Below, piece after piece: positions 10,430-20,033 of a DNA stretch of 64,000 nt. Location: contig NZ_QCZG01000018.1 of assembly GCF_003097615.1 (NCBI RefSeq), forward strand, positions 324-64,323, read 5' to 3'. The notes under the pieces are model-generated. The model saw nothing but the letters and a program-made list of their open reading frames with translations. It did not search any database and had not been told where the DNA came from. The DNA is from Pueribacillus theae (GTDB lineage: Bacteria; Bacillota; Bacilli; Bacillales; UBA6769). The position numbers and the translations under genes are program-made. The number at the start of each line of letters is the position of its first letter. The stretch's first letter is position 1.

Positions 10430-10583
10430 TAGGCGTATCAAATGCGCCTTTACGTATTTGCGCCCAGATTTTATCGAGCCTTTCTCGATAAACGGGCCTT
10501 ATTAAGGGAGTAGCATGTTATTCCCCATTTAGACCTCTTCGATTCTTCGAAGCCTTGAGGTGGGGGACTTCTGAATGAAGTTA
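10430..10583. mobile_element. tnpB-less IS200/IS605-like end or omega-RNA-like structured element
   Basis: The 150 bp between dnaE and ytsJ fold into consecutive hairpins: TTGATA/TATCAA, then TTATCGAG/CTCGATAA enclosed by GCCC/GGGC, then GGGAG...TTCCCC, then CCTC...GAGG. It ends GGTGGGGGACTTC TGAATG AAG right at the dnaE stop codon. A GGTGGGGGACTTC-type 3' end preceded by hairpins resembles the right ends of IS200/IS605 elements, which double as omega-RNA scaffolds for TnpB. No transposase or tnpB remains. The folding is seen; the family assignment is from memory. The alternative is a structured 3' UTR of dnaE. Confidence 0.45.
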
Positions 10584-13500
10584 AAACATAATATTTTTTT
10601 CACCGATAAGCATTTTTATCTCGTTCAAACATTCATTGGACGCCGAAATCGAATACTGCTTCGACAATTGTCTTACTCGCTTTTCTTCCTCATAATAAAG
10701 ATAAACGGGAAAATCCCCCGGATGCTTCTTTAAAACATGTTGAATAAGCGTAAGGGTTTTTTGATTTTGATGTTTCTGTTCAATCTTTAAAAAAATTTTT
10801 TTCGTTGCATTTTTCACTAGTTCTTCTACCTTCATTGCCTTTTCTGCAATGATTTTAACGCCATCTTCACCCTTATTCTCAACTTTTCCTTCGATATATA
10901 ATAAAGCTTCAGGGGTGAGTATCTCATTTATTTTGCTGAAAACTTTTGGAAAAACGACAATCTCCGCCTCGCCTGAATGATCACTTCCCTTCAAAAACGC
11001 CATTTGATCGCCTTTTTTTGTTTTTATTGGTTTTACATTTTCAACCATTACAGCAACTCTTACTGAATTGACATTCGGGATATTTTTTAAATCGGAAAGA
11101 AATGTATGCGGGAATTGCCAAAGCAGGTTGCTGTAGCGTTGCAGTGGATGGCCACTCAAATAAAACCCAAACACTTCTTTTTCGTGTGCCAACCTTTCAT
11201 CTTCGCTAAGAGGCGGAACGTCAACATACGTAAACCCACTCTCATCAGGCTTAAAAAAACCAATTTGATTTGCATTCTTTTGCTCTTTTTCCGCGTCCTC
11301 AAGCGCATCGTCAAGCGTGGCCAGCAAACTGCCCCGTTCAACCCCAAATTCATCGAAAGCGCCGGATAAGATTAACGACTCCAATGTGCGCTTATTGACA
11401 TTTTTCAACGATACCCTTCTGCACAAATCAAACAAATCTTTATAGTCCCCGAGCTGTCGGCGATTTTTTATGATTTCATTTATCGCCTGCAAACCAACAT
11501 TTTTAATGGCAAGCAAACCAAATTGGATGCCGCCTTTATCCATTGTAAAAAAGGCATGGCTTTTATTGATTGAAGGAGGATAGATTTCAATTCCTTTCCT
11601 TCTCAGCTCAGAAATGTAACTTGCAAGCTTTTCCTGGTTTCCGATCACACTTGATAACAACGCAGCAAAAAATGCGACAGGTTCATTCGCTTTCAAAAAA
11701 GCAAGCTGGTAAGCAATCATACTGTAAGCAACAGCATGGCTTCGATTAAACCCATAGTTGGCAAATTTTACAAGTAAATTGTAAATGTCTACAGCCATAT
11801 GCTCGCCATATCCATTTTTCACACAACCGGCTACAAAATGCTCCCGTTCTTTTTCTAATATGTCTCGTTTTTTCTTAGAAATTGCCCTTCTTAATAAATC
11901 GGCTTCCCCTAATGAAAATCCTGCCATCATTGATGCAATTTGCATAATTTGTTCCTGGTAGACGATAACGCCGTACGTCTTCTTTAAGACAGGTTCAAGA
12001 TCAGGATGGGGATAAGATACTCGGCGTTTTCCATGCTTTGCGGCAATATAGGCCGGAATGTTTTCCATCGGTCCCGGCCGATACAAGGCATTCACGGCTA
12101 CGATATCTTCAAATTCACTCGGTTTTAAATTCGTTAACACTTGGCGCATTCCGGAAGATTCCAATTGAAAGATGCCCGTTGTATCACCTGCGCTTAGCAA
12201 GTCAAATGTTTTTTGATCGTTGTACGGGATCATGTCAAGCTGCAATTTTCTTCCTGTGCTTTTTTCGATGTTGTGAAGGATGTCTTCGATAAGCGATAGA
12301 TTTCGGAGACCGAGAAAATCCATCTTTAATAATCCGATCTCTTCCAAATCCTCCATCGGAAACTGGGTTAATGCAATGTTTTCATGCCCAGCTCGAATCG
12401 CAATGACATCAGTAAGAGGTTTTTCGCTAATGACAACTCCCGCCGCATGCGTTGAGGAATGTCGCGGAAACCCTTCAATCTTACAGGCGAGTTCAAACAC
12501 TTTCTTTGCATCTTCTGAACGGTTTATTAATTTTTCTAATTCAGGAGACTCTTTGAACGCTTTTTCTAACGTTATTCCCTGCCTTGAAGGAATCCGCTTT
12601 GCCAGCTGGTCAATCGTTTTCTGTTCAACGTCAAGCAGCCGCCCCGCATCCCGAACCGACGCCCTTGCCGCAAGCGTACCGAACGTTATAATTTGGGCAA
12701 CATGTTCTTTCCCATATTTTCGCCCTACATATTCAATCACTTCATCTCTTCTCGTATCTGAAAAATCGATATCAATATCTGGCATTGAAACACGCTCTGG
12801 ATTTAAAAAACGTTCGAACAACAACTCATGTTTCATCGGATCGACATGTGTAATATAAAGAACATACGCGACGAGAGAGCCTGCGGCTGACCCTCTTCCC
12901 GGACCTGTTAAAATTCCATTGTCCCTAGCATATTTCATAAAATCCCAAACAATTAAAAAGTAATCATTAAATCCCATGTCATCGATCACGGACAGTTCAT
13001 ACTCTATGCGTTCTATAATTTCATTGGTCACATCGTTGTAACGTGCTTGCAGTCCTTGAAAACACAAATTACGCAATGCTTCTTTCGATGAAATATGAGG
13101 AGGCAGTGGAAATTTAGGCAAGATGGGTTTGCCAAGCGATAAGGTTAGAATGCATTCATCAGCAATTTTAGCGCTGTTTTCCATCGCTTCAAAATAGTTG
13201 TCTTCCAGTGCCTCTGCCATTTCTTCAGTAGATTTTAAATAAAATTCAGCATTATTTATTGATAATAGCCCTGTCCCTCTTTTTATTGCCAGAAGGGCTT
13301 CGTATGCAATCGCATCCCCTTTTTCTACATAATGAACATTGTTCGTGGCGGCGAGTGGAGCGCCAATTTTTTCTGCCAATCTGGCAGTCAGTTTATTTAC
13401 TTTCGCCTCTTCAGGTAGCCCGTGGTCCACAATTTCAAGGAAAAAATGCTCCTTATCAAATATCCTTTTAAACAAATTGGCAATTCCTAAAGCTTGGTCG

Positions 13501-13934
13501 TATTCTTCGTGAAGAAGGCATTGTCCGATTTCTCCATCGAGCCCAGCCGACAGCGCAAAAATGCCTTCCGTATAGTTGGACAATGTTTCGATATGAATCG
13601 CTTTGGTTTGCTCATTTTCCTTTAATTGAATCTGGCTGCTAATTTTTAACAAATGACGGTATCCTATTTCATTTTTTGCCAAGAGTACAAGAGGATAGCT
13701 CCGGCCATTTTTTACCGAACTTGTCATTACGTTCGCTTCCAGTCCTATAATCGGTTTGATTTCTGCCTTTCGACAAGCCTTGTAAAATGGTATTGTTCCA
13801 TACATTACATTTTTGTCGGTTATCGCAAGAGAGTTGAATCCGAGCCGCTTTGCCTGCGCAACAAGCTTTTCGAGGCGGCACGCACTTTCCAATAGGCTGT
13901 ATTCGCTATGTATTCGCAAATGTGTGAATCTCAT
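10581..13934 (-). CDS. dnaE: DNA polymerase III, alpha subunit DnaE (error-prone type, without exonuclease domain)
   Basis: Replicative polymerase that in Bacillus extends primers before handing over to PolC. 1117 aa. The N-terminal PHP domain starts FTHLRIHSEYSLLES. The polymerase core has GPGRGSAAGSLVAYVL and the catalytic aspartates in PDIDIDFSDTRRDE. A helix-hairpin-helix region and a C-terminal OB fold (about residues 960-1040, VRVAVMVENVKPIKTKKG) follow. No DEDD exonuclease is inserted, unlike PolC. AAGGAAGG precedes the ATG. Divergently transcribed from the sporulation genes ytrHI. Confidence 0.97.
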   Translation of the reverse strand: MRFTHLRIHSEYSLLESACRLEKLVAQAKRLGFNSLAITDKNVMYGTIPFYKACRKAEIKPIIGLEANVMTSSVKNGRSYPLVLLAKNEIGYRHLLKISSQIQLKENEQTKAIHIETLSNYTEGIFALSAGLDGEIGQCLLHEEYDQALGIANLFKRIFDKEHFFLEIVDHGLPEEAKVNKLTARLAEKIGAPLAATNNVHYVEKGDAIAYEALLAIKRGTGLLSINNAEFYLKSTEEMAEALEDNYFEAMENSAKIADECILTLSLGKPILPKFPLPPHISSKEALRNLCFQGLQARYNDVTNEIIERIEYELSVIDDMGFNDYFLIVWDFMKYARDNGILTGPGRGSAAGSLVAYVLYITHVDPMKHELLFERFLNPERVSMPDIDIDFSDTRRDEVIEYVGRKYGKEHVAQIITFGTLAARASVRDAGRLLDVEQKTIDQLAKRIPSRQGITLEKAFKESPELEKLINRSEDAKKVFELACKIEGFPRHSSTHAAGVVISEKPLTDVIAIRAGHENIALTQFPMEDLEEIGLLKMDFLGLRNLSLIEDILHNIEKSTGRKLQLDMIPYNDQKTFDLLSAGDTTGIFQLESSGMRQVLTNLKPSEFEDIVAVNALYRPGPMENIPAYIAAKHGKRRVSYPHPDLEPVLKKTYGVIVYQEQIMQIASMMAGFSLGEADLLRRAISKKKRDILEKEREHFVAGCVKNGYGEHMAVDIYNLLVKFANYGFNRSHAVAYSMIAYQLAFLKANEPVAFFAALLSSVIGNQEKLASYISELRRKGIEIYPPSINKSHAFFTMDKGGIQFGLLAIKNVGLQAINEIIKNRRQLGDYKDLFDLCRRVSLKNVNKRTLESLILSGAFDEFGVERGSLLATLDDALEDAEKEQKNANQIGFFKPDESGFTYVDVPPLSEDERLAHEKEVFGFYLSGHPLQRYSNLLWQFPHTFLSDLKNIPNVNSVRVAVMVENVKPIKTKKGDQMAFLKGSDHSGEAEIVVFPKVFSKINEILTPEALLYIEGKVENKGEDGVKIIAEKAMKVEELVKNATKKIFLKIEQKHQNQKTLTLIQHVLKKHPGDFPVYLYYEEEKRVRQLSKQYSISASNECLNEIKMLIGEKNIMF

Positions 13935-13991
13935 TGGAAATCCTTCCTTAGTTAGAGGTTGTTCAGTCCGTACATGTTCTCCTTTTAAAAG

Positions 13992-14020
13992 TCATATTCG
14001 CCGATGTTTGTCCATAAAAT
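13992..14020 (+). promoter_or_regulatory. Sigma-E (mother-cell) promoter of ytrHI
   Basis: TCATATT (13992-13998) and CATAAAAT (14013-14020) are separated by 14 bases. This matches the sigma-E consensus (KMATATT, 14-15 bases, CATACAAT) with one changed base in the -10. Its position 42 bases before the ytrH start agrees with the known sigma-E dependence of ytrHI in B. subtilis. Confidence 0.75.
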
Positions 14021-14061
14021 GTCTAGAAGAACATTTGTTATTGGATGAAAGGAGAACAGAG

Positions 14062-14391
14062 ATGGAAAAGTTTCTGATTACACTAATTATAGCATTTTTC
14101 GTTGCAATCGGTGTTGTCGTCGGTGGTTCAATCATTGGTGGGATCGGGGCTTTTCTCATTAATGAGCCTCCAATGAAAACCATAGCACAGCTTGCAAATA
14201 ATTTAAAAATCTGGGCACTTGTTGCCGCAATCGGCGGTACGTTCGACATGATTACAAATCTCGAACGAGGATTGTTTTATGGAACGCCGACAGAAATCGT
14301 AAAACAGATTTTACTCGTCATGTTTGCCATGAGCGGGGCATATACCGGAACACAAATCATTCAATGGTTTACACAGGAGACCATTCACTAA
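14062..14391 (+). CDS. ytrH: Sporulation membrane protein YtrH
   Basis: A 109-aa membrane protein with three predicted hydrophobic segments (about residues 4-32, 45-65, 83-103). In B. subtilis YtrH is made in the mother cell under sigma-E and contributes to proper spore coat/cortex formation with YtrI. The start is the ATG at 14062, preceded by AAAGGAG; the frame is open much further upstream, but that part overlaps dnaE and the sigma-E promoter. The stop codon overlaps the ytrI start by one base (TAATG), so the pair is translationally coupled. Confidence 0.92.
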   Translation: MEKFLITLIIAFFVAIGVVVGGSIIGGIGAFLINEPPMKTIAQLANNLKIWALVAAIGGTFDMITNLERGLFYGTPTEIVKQILLVMFAMSGAYTGTQIIQWFTQETIH

Positions 14392-14894
14392 TGCGTGTCC
14401 CTTCTACTCGCACATTATACAGATGGCAGCGTTTTTTCGCTGGGATTGTCATTGGTACCATTATTGGCTGGTTGCTCTTTTTAACTTTTTTCGGCATGAT
14501 GCAAGAACGCCAAGTAGATATCATTTCAAAACAGCAGAAGCAAATAAAAGATTTAGAGGATAAAATTGCACTTTTCCAAAAGGATATTGAAGACATCAAC
14601 GAAAAAAACGAAAAAAGCTTATTAATCCGTGAAATAAAAATTGAATTTATGAATGCAGATAAGCTTAAACTAAACGAAATGGAAAAATTTGAACTGGAGA
14701 AAAATGCTACACATTATTTAGAACAGCTGCTGTTAAACAAAAAAATCGACATCGTTTCAAAAAATAAAGAATTGCTTATTTCATCACTGGAAAATAAGCA
14801 ATTCTTTGTCGAAAAGAAAAAATATAACTTAAAAGTGAGACAGCTTTATTTATATACAACGATTGAATTGTATATTGATGTCACTCTGTCTTAG
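14391..14894 (+). CDS. ytrI: Sporulation membrane protein YtrI
   Basis: A 167-aa protein with one N-terminal transmembrane segment (about residues 16-37: the WQRFFAGIVIGTIIGWLL region) and a charged, coiled-coil-prone domain (about 45-120). The start is the ATG at 14391, overlapping the ytrH stop, with GGAG 10 bases upstream. Partner of YtrH in B. subtilis sporulation. The last 14 bases overlap the convergent nrnA gene, so neither gene has room for its own terminator here. Confidence 0.9.
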   Translation: MRVPSTRTLYRWQRFFAGIVIGTIIGWLLFLTFFGMMQERQVDIISKQQKQIKDLEDKIALFQKDIEDINEKNEKSLLIREIKIEFMNADKLKLNEMEKFELEKNATHYLEQLLLNKKIDIVSKNKELLISSLENKQFFVEKKKYNLKVRQLYLYTTIELYIDVTLS

Positions 14895-15834
14895 AATCAT
14901 ATTCCATACAAACATTGCGCAGCATCTGTAAAATCGGTTCAACATCATCCCATGAATAAATTGTCGCACCTGACGCCAATGGATGGCCACCTCCATTAAA
15001 TGTTGCTGCGATTGTATTTACAATGGGCCCTTTTGAACGGAATCTCACCCGAATTTGCCCGTTCTCCTCAATGAAGAATACCCAAACTTTTATTCCTTCA
15101 ACATCGGAGAAAGCGTTCACCAATAGGGAAGCTTCGCTTGGCGACACATTGAATTTCTCCAATACAGACATCGGAAGTTTCATATGGCCAACGCCGGTTT
15201 CGTCCAGCGAAAAGTGCTGGAGAACATAGCCGTTCAGATGGACAAGTTCAATTCTTTGTTTATAGAGCTCTTCATAAATCGGTACAAAATTGAGGCCGTT
15301 TGCAACTAATTCATACGCATATTTGAATGCTTTTTCAGTTGTAGTTGGAAAAAGAAATCTCCCGGTATCTCCCACAATTCCAGCATAAATCAAAGAAGCG
15401 GCTTTCTCATTTAATAGGAGCCCCTTGTCTTTTCCGAAAAGATAAAACTCATAGATCATTTCACTGACAGAGCTCGCATTCGTATCCACCCACACAATAT
15501 CCCCATACCGATCTTCGTTCGGGTGGTGATCAATTTTAATGAGCTTATCCCCCATCGTATAGCGCTTATCACTGATCCGTGGTTGATTCGCCGTATCACA
15601 AACGATAACGAGCGCCCCTTCATAAACGTTATTATCAATTTCGTCCATGCGGTTTAAAAAAGTTAATGACCGATCCTCTTCTCCTACGACAAAAACTTTT
15701 TTATTTGGAAAGCTTGCTTTCACAATTTCAGCGAGCGCCCCTTGGGATCCAATCGCATCAGGATCAGGCCTTACATGGCGGTGGATAATAATCGTCTCAT
15801 ACTTCTTTATCTCTTCAAGAATTTGTTCTTTCAT
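14881..15834 (-). CDS. nrnA: Bifunctional oligoribonuclease / pAp phosphatase (DHH family)
   Basis: Degrades nanoRNAs of 2-5 nt and dephosphorylates 3'-phosphoadenosine 5'-phosphate; cytoplasmic. 317 aa. The DHH domain shows RPDPDAIGS and KIDHHPNEDRYGDI metal motifs and VGDTGRFLFP. The C-terminal DHHA1 domain has the FNGGGHPLASGA substrate motif. AAGGAG lies 6 bases before the ATG. The order ytrI - nrnA (ytqI) - ytpI is the B. subtilis order. It overlaps ytrI by 14 bases tail to tail. Confidence 0.96.
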   Translation of the reverse strand: MKEQILEEIKKYETIIIHRHVRPDPDAIGSQGALAEIVKASFPNKKVFVVGEEDRSLTFLNRMDEIDNNVYEGALVIVCDTANQPRISDKRYTMGDKLIKIDHHPNEDRYGDIVWVDTNASSVSEMIYEFYLFGKDKGLLLNEKAASLIYAGIVGDTGRFLFPTTTEKAFKYAYELVANGLNFVPIYEELYKQRIELVHLNGYVLQHFSLDETGVGHMKLPMSVLEKFNVSPSEASLLVNAFSDVEGIKVWVFFIEENGQIRVRFRSKGPIVNTIAATFNGGGHPLASGATIYSWDDVEPILQMLRNVCMEYDSKTE

Positions 15835-15943
15835 AATTTCTCCTTCTCACAATTGAAGATTGTGTCGATTGTATGGCAAACATAGAAATTATCGGATAGA
15901 AGCATTAGTATATAAGTAAGAAAATACTTTCGGAGGTTTATTC

Positions 15944-16252
15944 ATGCCAACACTCGCTATTCTTATCGTCATTTCAATTATGTTTTACTTTTTTTACAAA
16001 GTAAAGTCGTTTCGAACGAAAGCTCCAGCTGAAAAAAGCTGGATCAATACGAAAGCAAATATCGCTATTGGAAATTTCCTCTTATTTTTCGGCTTAAATC
16101 AAATTTTTATTTATTATAATTCTACGATTACGATCATTGTTGGTTCGGTCTTCATATTGTTAGGGTTGGCAAATATCATTTTGGGGTATCGGGCGTATCG
16201 TTACTATCTTCCGATTGCCATCGAGGAAGCGGCCCAAAACAAAGAAAGATAG
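15944..16252 (+). CDS. ytpI: YtpI family membrane protein
   Basis: A 102-aa protein with three hydrophobic segments (about residues 3-18, 40-57, 62-85) and a short acidic-basic tail. Function unknown. CGGAGG lies 7 bases upstream of the ATG. It is divergent from nrnA and stops 4 bases before the convergent ytoI stop. Assigned from size, topology and position between nrnA and ytoI, as in B. subtilis. Confidence 0.85.
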   Translation: MPTLAILIVISIMFYFFYKVKSFRTKAPAEKSWINTKANIAIGNFLLFFGLNQIFIYYNSTITIIVGSVFILLGLANIILGYRAYRYYLPIAIEEAAQNKER

Positions 16253-16256
16253 AATC

Positions 16257-17570
16257 CTAATGGCGATCGATGAGCTGCGCCACCATTAAAGCCTTGCCGA
16301 CGATTGTTCCTTCATGGAAAATTTCAACATCAAGCCTTCCATATTTTCTGCTTACTTCAAGAATGCGCGGTCGTATATCGATCGTGCTTTCAATTTGAAT
16401 GGGCTTAATAAAAAAGATCGTTAAGTTTTCTACGACTGGATCACCTTTTTTATATTTTTTTAACACTCTGCTGCCTACCTCTGTTACAAGAGTAGTCATC
16501 ACGCCATAAGCCAATGTCCCAAGATGGTTCGTCATTTGCGGAGTGACCTCACAAGTGAAAGACTCCACCCCATTTTCCTCTTTTTCTACAATTTGGTTTG
16601 CGATCAAATCAGCGAACGTTTCGCCAATTTGCGGCTGCTGCTGCATCGTTTGCATCGCTTTCAAAACATCCTGCCTGCTAATAATTCCTACCAATTTTTG
16701 GGACTGATTGACAACTGGAACCATTTCGATGCCTTCCCAAATCATCATATGTGCAGCCGTTGCAACAGATGTGCGTTCATTAACTGTCAAAGGATTTTTT
16801 GTCATAATTTTTTCAATTAGTATTTCATCGCCTGCATTAATGACATCTTTTGAAGTAACGATTCCAACAACTTTCATATTTGTGTCAACGACAGGGTAGC
16901 GGCTATGGGTCGATTCATCATGATGTTCATGCCATCTTTCCACCGTATCCCCGCTGTATAAAAATTGAGTTTTCTCAAGCGGCGTCAAAATATCGCTTAC
17001 TTGGACAATTTCTTTTTTAATGAGTTGATCGTAGATGGCGCGGTTGATCATCGTTCCTGTTGTAAATGAATCGTATGATGTGGAAATAACAGGCAATTCC
17101 CGTTCATCTGCCAGCTGTTTAACCTCATCATTCGCATCAAAGCCACCTGTAATTAAAACAGCAGCTCCCGCTTCGAGTGCAATTTTATGCACTTGATCAC
17201 GGTTGCCAACAATTAAGAGGCTTCCCGGCTCAACATATCTCATCATTGCTTCAAGTCTCATCGCACCGATGACAAATTTATTTAACGTTTTATGAAGTCC
17301 AGCCCGTCCACCAAGGACTTGGCCGTCAACAATATTTACAACTTCAGCAAAGGTTAATTTCTCTATATTTTCCTTCTGCTTTTTCTTAATTCGGATCGTG
17401 CCGACGCGTTCAATTGTGCTGACAAAGCCTTGATTTTCAGCATCTTTTATTGCTCGATAAGCTGTCCCTTCACTGACACCCAACTCTTTTGCAATTTGAC
17501 GAACAGAGATTTTATCCCCGACTTCAAGTGCTTCAATAAAAGCTAGAATCTGTTCATGTTTCGTAGCCAT
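16257..17570 (-). CDS. ytoI: DRTGG/CBS-domain transcription regulator-like protein YtoI
   Basis: A 437-aa four-module protein: an N-terminal helix-turn-helix (about residues 5-60, VRQIAKELGVSEGTAYRAI), a DRTGG domain (about 70-185), paired CBS domains (about 190-310), and a C-terminal hot-dog fold (about 330-437). CBS pairs usually sense adenine nucleotides, and hot-dog domains bind acyl-CoA, so a sensor for energy state or acyl-CoA is plausible. The function is not known. The ribosome site (TGGTGA) is weak. The architecture matches YtoI throughout. Confidence 0.93.
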   Translation of the reverse strand: MATKHEQILAFIEALEVGDKISVRQIAKELGVSEGTAYRAIKDAENQGFVSTIERVGTIRIKKKQKENIEKLTFAEVVNIVDGQVLGGRAGLHKTLNKFVIGAMRLEAMMRYVEPGSLLIVGNRDQVHKIALEAGAAVLITGGFDANDEVKQLADERELPVISTSYDSFTTGTMINRAIYDQLIKKEIVQVSDILTPLEKTQFLYSGDTVERWHEHHDESTHSRYPVVDTNMKVVGIVTSKDVINAGDEILIEKIMTKNPLTVNERTSVATAAHMMIWEGIEMVPVVNQSQKLVGIISRQDVLKAMQTMQQQPQIGETFADLIANQIVEKEENGVESFTCEVTPQMTNHLGTLAYGVMTTLVTEVGSRVLKKYKKGDPVVENLTIFFIKPIQIESTIDIRPRILEVSRKYGRLDVEIFHEGTIVGKALMVAQLIDRH

Positions 17571-17637
17571 TCTGTTTCACCATTCTTTCATCTGTATCAA
17601 TAACTTCATTATACAAATGAACACAGCCCGCGGCAAT

Positions 17638-17868
17638 CTAGGTACCGTAATATCGTTGTTTCTCTTCTTTGAATGCTTTCTTCATTTCTTTCTGCTTGCT
17701 TTCAGCATACAAAAAAGCTGCCAAATTCCCCCCAATAGCGATAACAGCAAATGTTAACCAAAGTAAACTAAAATAGCCTGGCAGGCCTTCTGTAAAAGAC
17801 AGGCGGGGCATTGCATAATAAATCAGTGCCAATGCTGACAAAATAGATAATAACCAACGTTGTTTCAC
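17638..17868 (-). CDS. Small two-helix membrane protein
   Basis: A 76-aa protein with two hydrophobic segments (about residues 5-20 and 32-58) and a Lys/Glu-rich C-terminal tail ending KEEKQRYYGT. The start is the GTG at 17868 with GGGAGGG 8 bases upstream; an in-frame TTG 15 bases earlier lies before the ribosome site. Not recognised beyond being a small Bacillaceae membrane protein. It lies 67 bp upstream of ytoI on the same strand and could be co-transcribed with it. Confidence 0.75.
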   Translation of the reverse strand: MKQRWLLSILSALALIYYAMPRLSFTEGLPGYFSLLWLTFAVIAIGGNLAAFLYAESKQKEMKKAFKEEKQRYYGT

Positions 17869-17920
17869 ATTTTTCCCTCCCAAAGCTTATCTCACTTTAT
17901 TGTATGAAGAAAGGAAATAA

Positions 17921-17958
17921 AAATGAAAAAAGAAGCAGGGTTGCCCTCACTTCTTTTT
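17921..17958 (-). terminator. Rho-independent terminator downstream of ytkL
   Basis: AAAAAGAAG / CTTCTTTTT (17927-17935 with 17950-17958) with an inner AGGG/CCCT extension, followed on the minus strand by TTTTTTCATTTTTATTT. It is 125 bases behind the ytkL stop, with a dispersed repeat in between. Confidence 0.85.
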
Positions 17959-17985
17959 GAAACGCGCTGTTAACAATTGTTAGTA

Positions 17986-18040
17986 TACCCACGGTGCAAT
18001 TTACCTTCCAAGAAAAAAGGTTTTCAGGCAAAATCGCTTC
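17986..18040. repeat. Dispersed repeat, copy A (partner at 27366-27446)
   Basis: Shares with 27366-27446 the ordered blocks ACCC-CGG, ATTTACCTTCC-AGAA, AAAAAAGGTT and TTCAGGCAAAATC. It lies in the ytkL 3' region, before the terminator. The blocks are conserved while the spacing differs, and neither copy encodes a protein, so this looks like a structured or mobile intergenic repeat. Confidence 0.6.
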
Positions 18041-18083
18041 GTTTGATTCCTTAAATACGAATATCGTCTTTTGAAAGACAAGC

Positions 18084-18770
18084 TTATAATGTAATTGATT
18101 CGCCAGCCTTCAATACTTTCCCTTCTATCCCTTCTTTTAACAGCTGAACAAATTGATTCGGGTCTTGTTCAATAACCGGAAATGTATTGTAGTGAATGGG
18201 GACAACCGTTTTTGCGCCAACCCATTCAGCTGCAACCGCGGCATCTTCAGGTCCCATCGTAAAATTATCTCCGATTGGAATGAAGGCCAAATCAATGTCG
18301 TTCATTTCCCCGATCATTTTCAAATCAGAGAAAAGCCCTGTATCTCCTAAATGATAGATCGTCTTGCCTTCAGCTGTAAACAAAATTCCTGTCGGCATTC
18401 CCGTATAAACGATGTTTTTATTTTCATCTTCTGTGTAATGTGAACTGTGGAATGCTTGAGTTAATTTTACTTTACCGAAATCGAATTCATATGCGCCGCC
18501 AATGTTCATTGGATGAACGTTTACGCCTTGCCAGCCTAAATATGTAGCGAGATCAGCCGTTGCAACGACTAATGCATCATTGCGCTTGGCAATTTCAACC
18601 GTGTCGCCGACGTGATCATTATGGCCGTGTGTCAAAAGAATAACATCACATTCAACCTTCCCTGCATCTAGATCCGTTTGATTATTTCCACTAATAAACG
18701 GATCGATTAAAATTTTCTTCCCATTCGTTTCAATCATGACAATGGAATGGCCATGGAAGCTTAGTTTCAT
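18084..18770 (-). CDS. ytkL: Metal-dependent hydrolase, UPF0173/YtkL (metallo-beta-lactamase fold)
   Basis: A 228-aa single-domain metallo-beta-lactamase-fold enzyme. Metal ligands are visible in [11 protein letters not shown] (about residues 57-66), [13 protein letters not shown], and the final PIHYNTFP histidine. The substrate is unknown. The start is the ATG at 18770 (FHGHS near the N-terminus as in the family), with AAAGGGTG 7 bases upstream; a longer in-frame start 30 bases up has no ribosome site. Located between ytoI and ald. Confidence 0.93.
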   Translation of the reverse strand: MKLSFHGHSIVMIETNGKKILIDPFISGNNQTDLDAGKVECDVILLTHGHNDHVGDTVEIAKRNDALVVATADLATYLGWQGVNVHPMNIGGAYEFDFGKVKLTQAFHSSHYTEDENKNIVYTGMPTGILFTAEGKTIYHLGDTGLFSDLKMIGEMNDIDLAFIPIGDNFTMGPEDAAVAAEWVGAKTVVPIHYNTFPVIEQDPNQFVQLLKEGIEGKVLKAGESITL

Positions 18771-18852
18771 TTGAGACACCCTTTCAATGATTACTCTCAT
18801 AAATTAAAATACGCTATTTTTTTTAATTCCCCTGCATATTTTTTGCTAAACT

Positions 18853-19977
18853 TTACTTTTTACTTTTTAAAAGTCGATCTACTGGCTGGTACGGCATGTT
18901 GTGCGCTTCGGCGATCGCTTGATAAACGATTGAACCTTTTAACGTATTCAGCCCTTTCCTAATTGCAGGATTATCTAAGCTTGCTTGTTCGTAGCCTTTA
19001 TTCGCAATTTCCAATGCGTATGGCATCGTTGCATTCGTTAAAGCGATCGTTGATGTCCGTGGAACAGCTCCAGGCATATTCGCAACCGCGTAATGGATGA
19101 CGCCATATTTTTCGTAGGTCGGGTGGTCATGTGTCGAAACTCGATCGGCTGTTTCGACGATCCCGCCTTGGTCGATTGCAACATCGATAACGACTGAACC
19201 AGGCTCCATCGACTGAATCATTTCTTTCGTAACCAGCCGCGGTGCCTTGGCCCCCGGGATTAAAACGGCTCCAATCACGAGATCAGCTTCCGCAACGGCT
19301 CCGGCAATGTTGTAAGGATTCGAAATGAGCGTGTTTAGATTCGAGCCGAAAATGTCATCAAGCTGGCGCAAACGGTCAGAGCTTAAGTCAATAATCGTTA
19401 CATCAGCCCCAAGCCCGACTGCTATTTTGGCTGCGTTTGTTCCTACAACGCCTCCGCCGATAATCGCTACTTTCCCATGCTTAACACCCGGTACACTCCC
19501 TAGCAGGACACCTTTTCCGCCATACGTTTTTTCAAGAAACTGTGCACCGATTTGCGCTGCCATTCTCCCCGCAATTTCACTCATAGGAGTAAGCAGTGGA
19601 AGTGTCCCATGATCAAGCTGTACCGTCTCATAGGCAATGGATACAATTTTTTTATCTGCCAATTCTTTTGTTAGTTCAGGGAACGCAGCCAAATGAAGGT
19701 ATGTAAAAATAATTAATTCTTCCTTAAAAAATTGGTATTCTTCAGGCTGCGGTTCTTTCACCTTCAAGACCATATCAACGGCCCAAGCCTCAGCCGCGGT
19801 TTCAACGACTTCAGCTCCTGCAGCCTCATAATCTTTATTTAAAAAACCAGCATTTAAACCCGCATCTTTTTCAATCACAATTTGATGGTTGTGTTCGGTT
19901 AAAATCGATACACCCGCAGGCGTGATCGCAACACGATTTTCGTTGTTTAATATTTCTTTCGGAATTCCTATACGCAT
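18853..19977 (-). CDS. ald: Alanine dehydrogenase
   Basis: Reversible NAD-dependent deamination of L-alanine to pyruvate and ammonia, important for alanine use and, in B. subtilis, for sporulation. 374 aa, the usual length (about 370-378). [20 protein letters not shown] opens the protein, with the catalytic Lys in [12 protein letters not shown]. The NAD-binding motif is [21 protein letters not shown] (residues about 171-191), and [11 protein letters not shown] carries the active-site Asp. AAAGGTGA lies 6 bases before the ATG. A terminator upstream isolates it from the next gene. Confidence 0.97.
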   Translation of the reverse strand: MRIGIPKEILNNENRVAITPAGVSILTEHNHQIVIEKDAGLNAGFLNKDYEAAGAEVVETAAEAWAVDMVLKVKEPQPEEYQFFKEELIIFTYLHLAAFPELTKELADKKIVSIAYETVQLDHGTLPLLTPMSEIAGRMAAQIGAQFLEKTYGGKGVLLGSVPGVKHGKVAIIGGGVVGTNAAKIAVGLGADVTIIDLSSDRLRQLDDIFGSNLNTLISNPYNIAGAVAEADLVIGAVLIPGAKAPRLVTKEMIQSMEPGSVVIDVAIDQGGIVETADRVSTHDHPTYEKYGVIHYAVANMPGAVPRTSTIALTNATMPYALEIANKGYEQASLDNPAIRKGLNTLKGSIVYQAIAEAHNMPYQPVDRLLKSKK

Positions 19978-20033
19978 GTCTTTTCACCTTTTTCAATTCT
20001 TATTCATTTTCATTTTACAATACAATTCACATA

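Noticed and set aside
12280-12858. 192-codon plus-strand frame opposite dnaE
   Set aside because: Antisense shadow of the conserved polymerase core; Ser/Ile/Arg-rich composition expected from the complement of real coding sequence.
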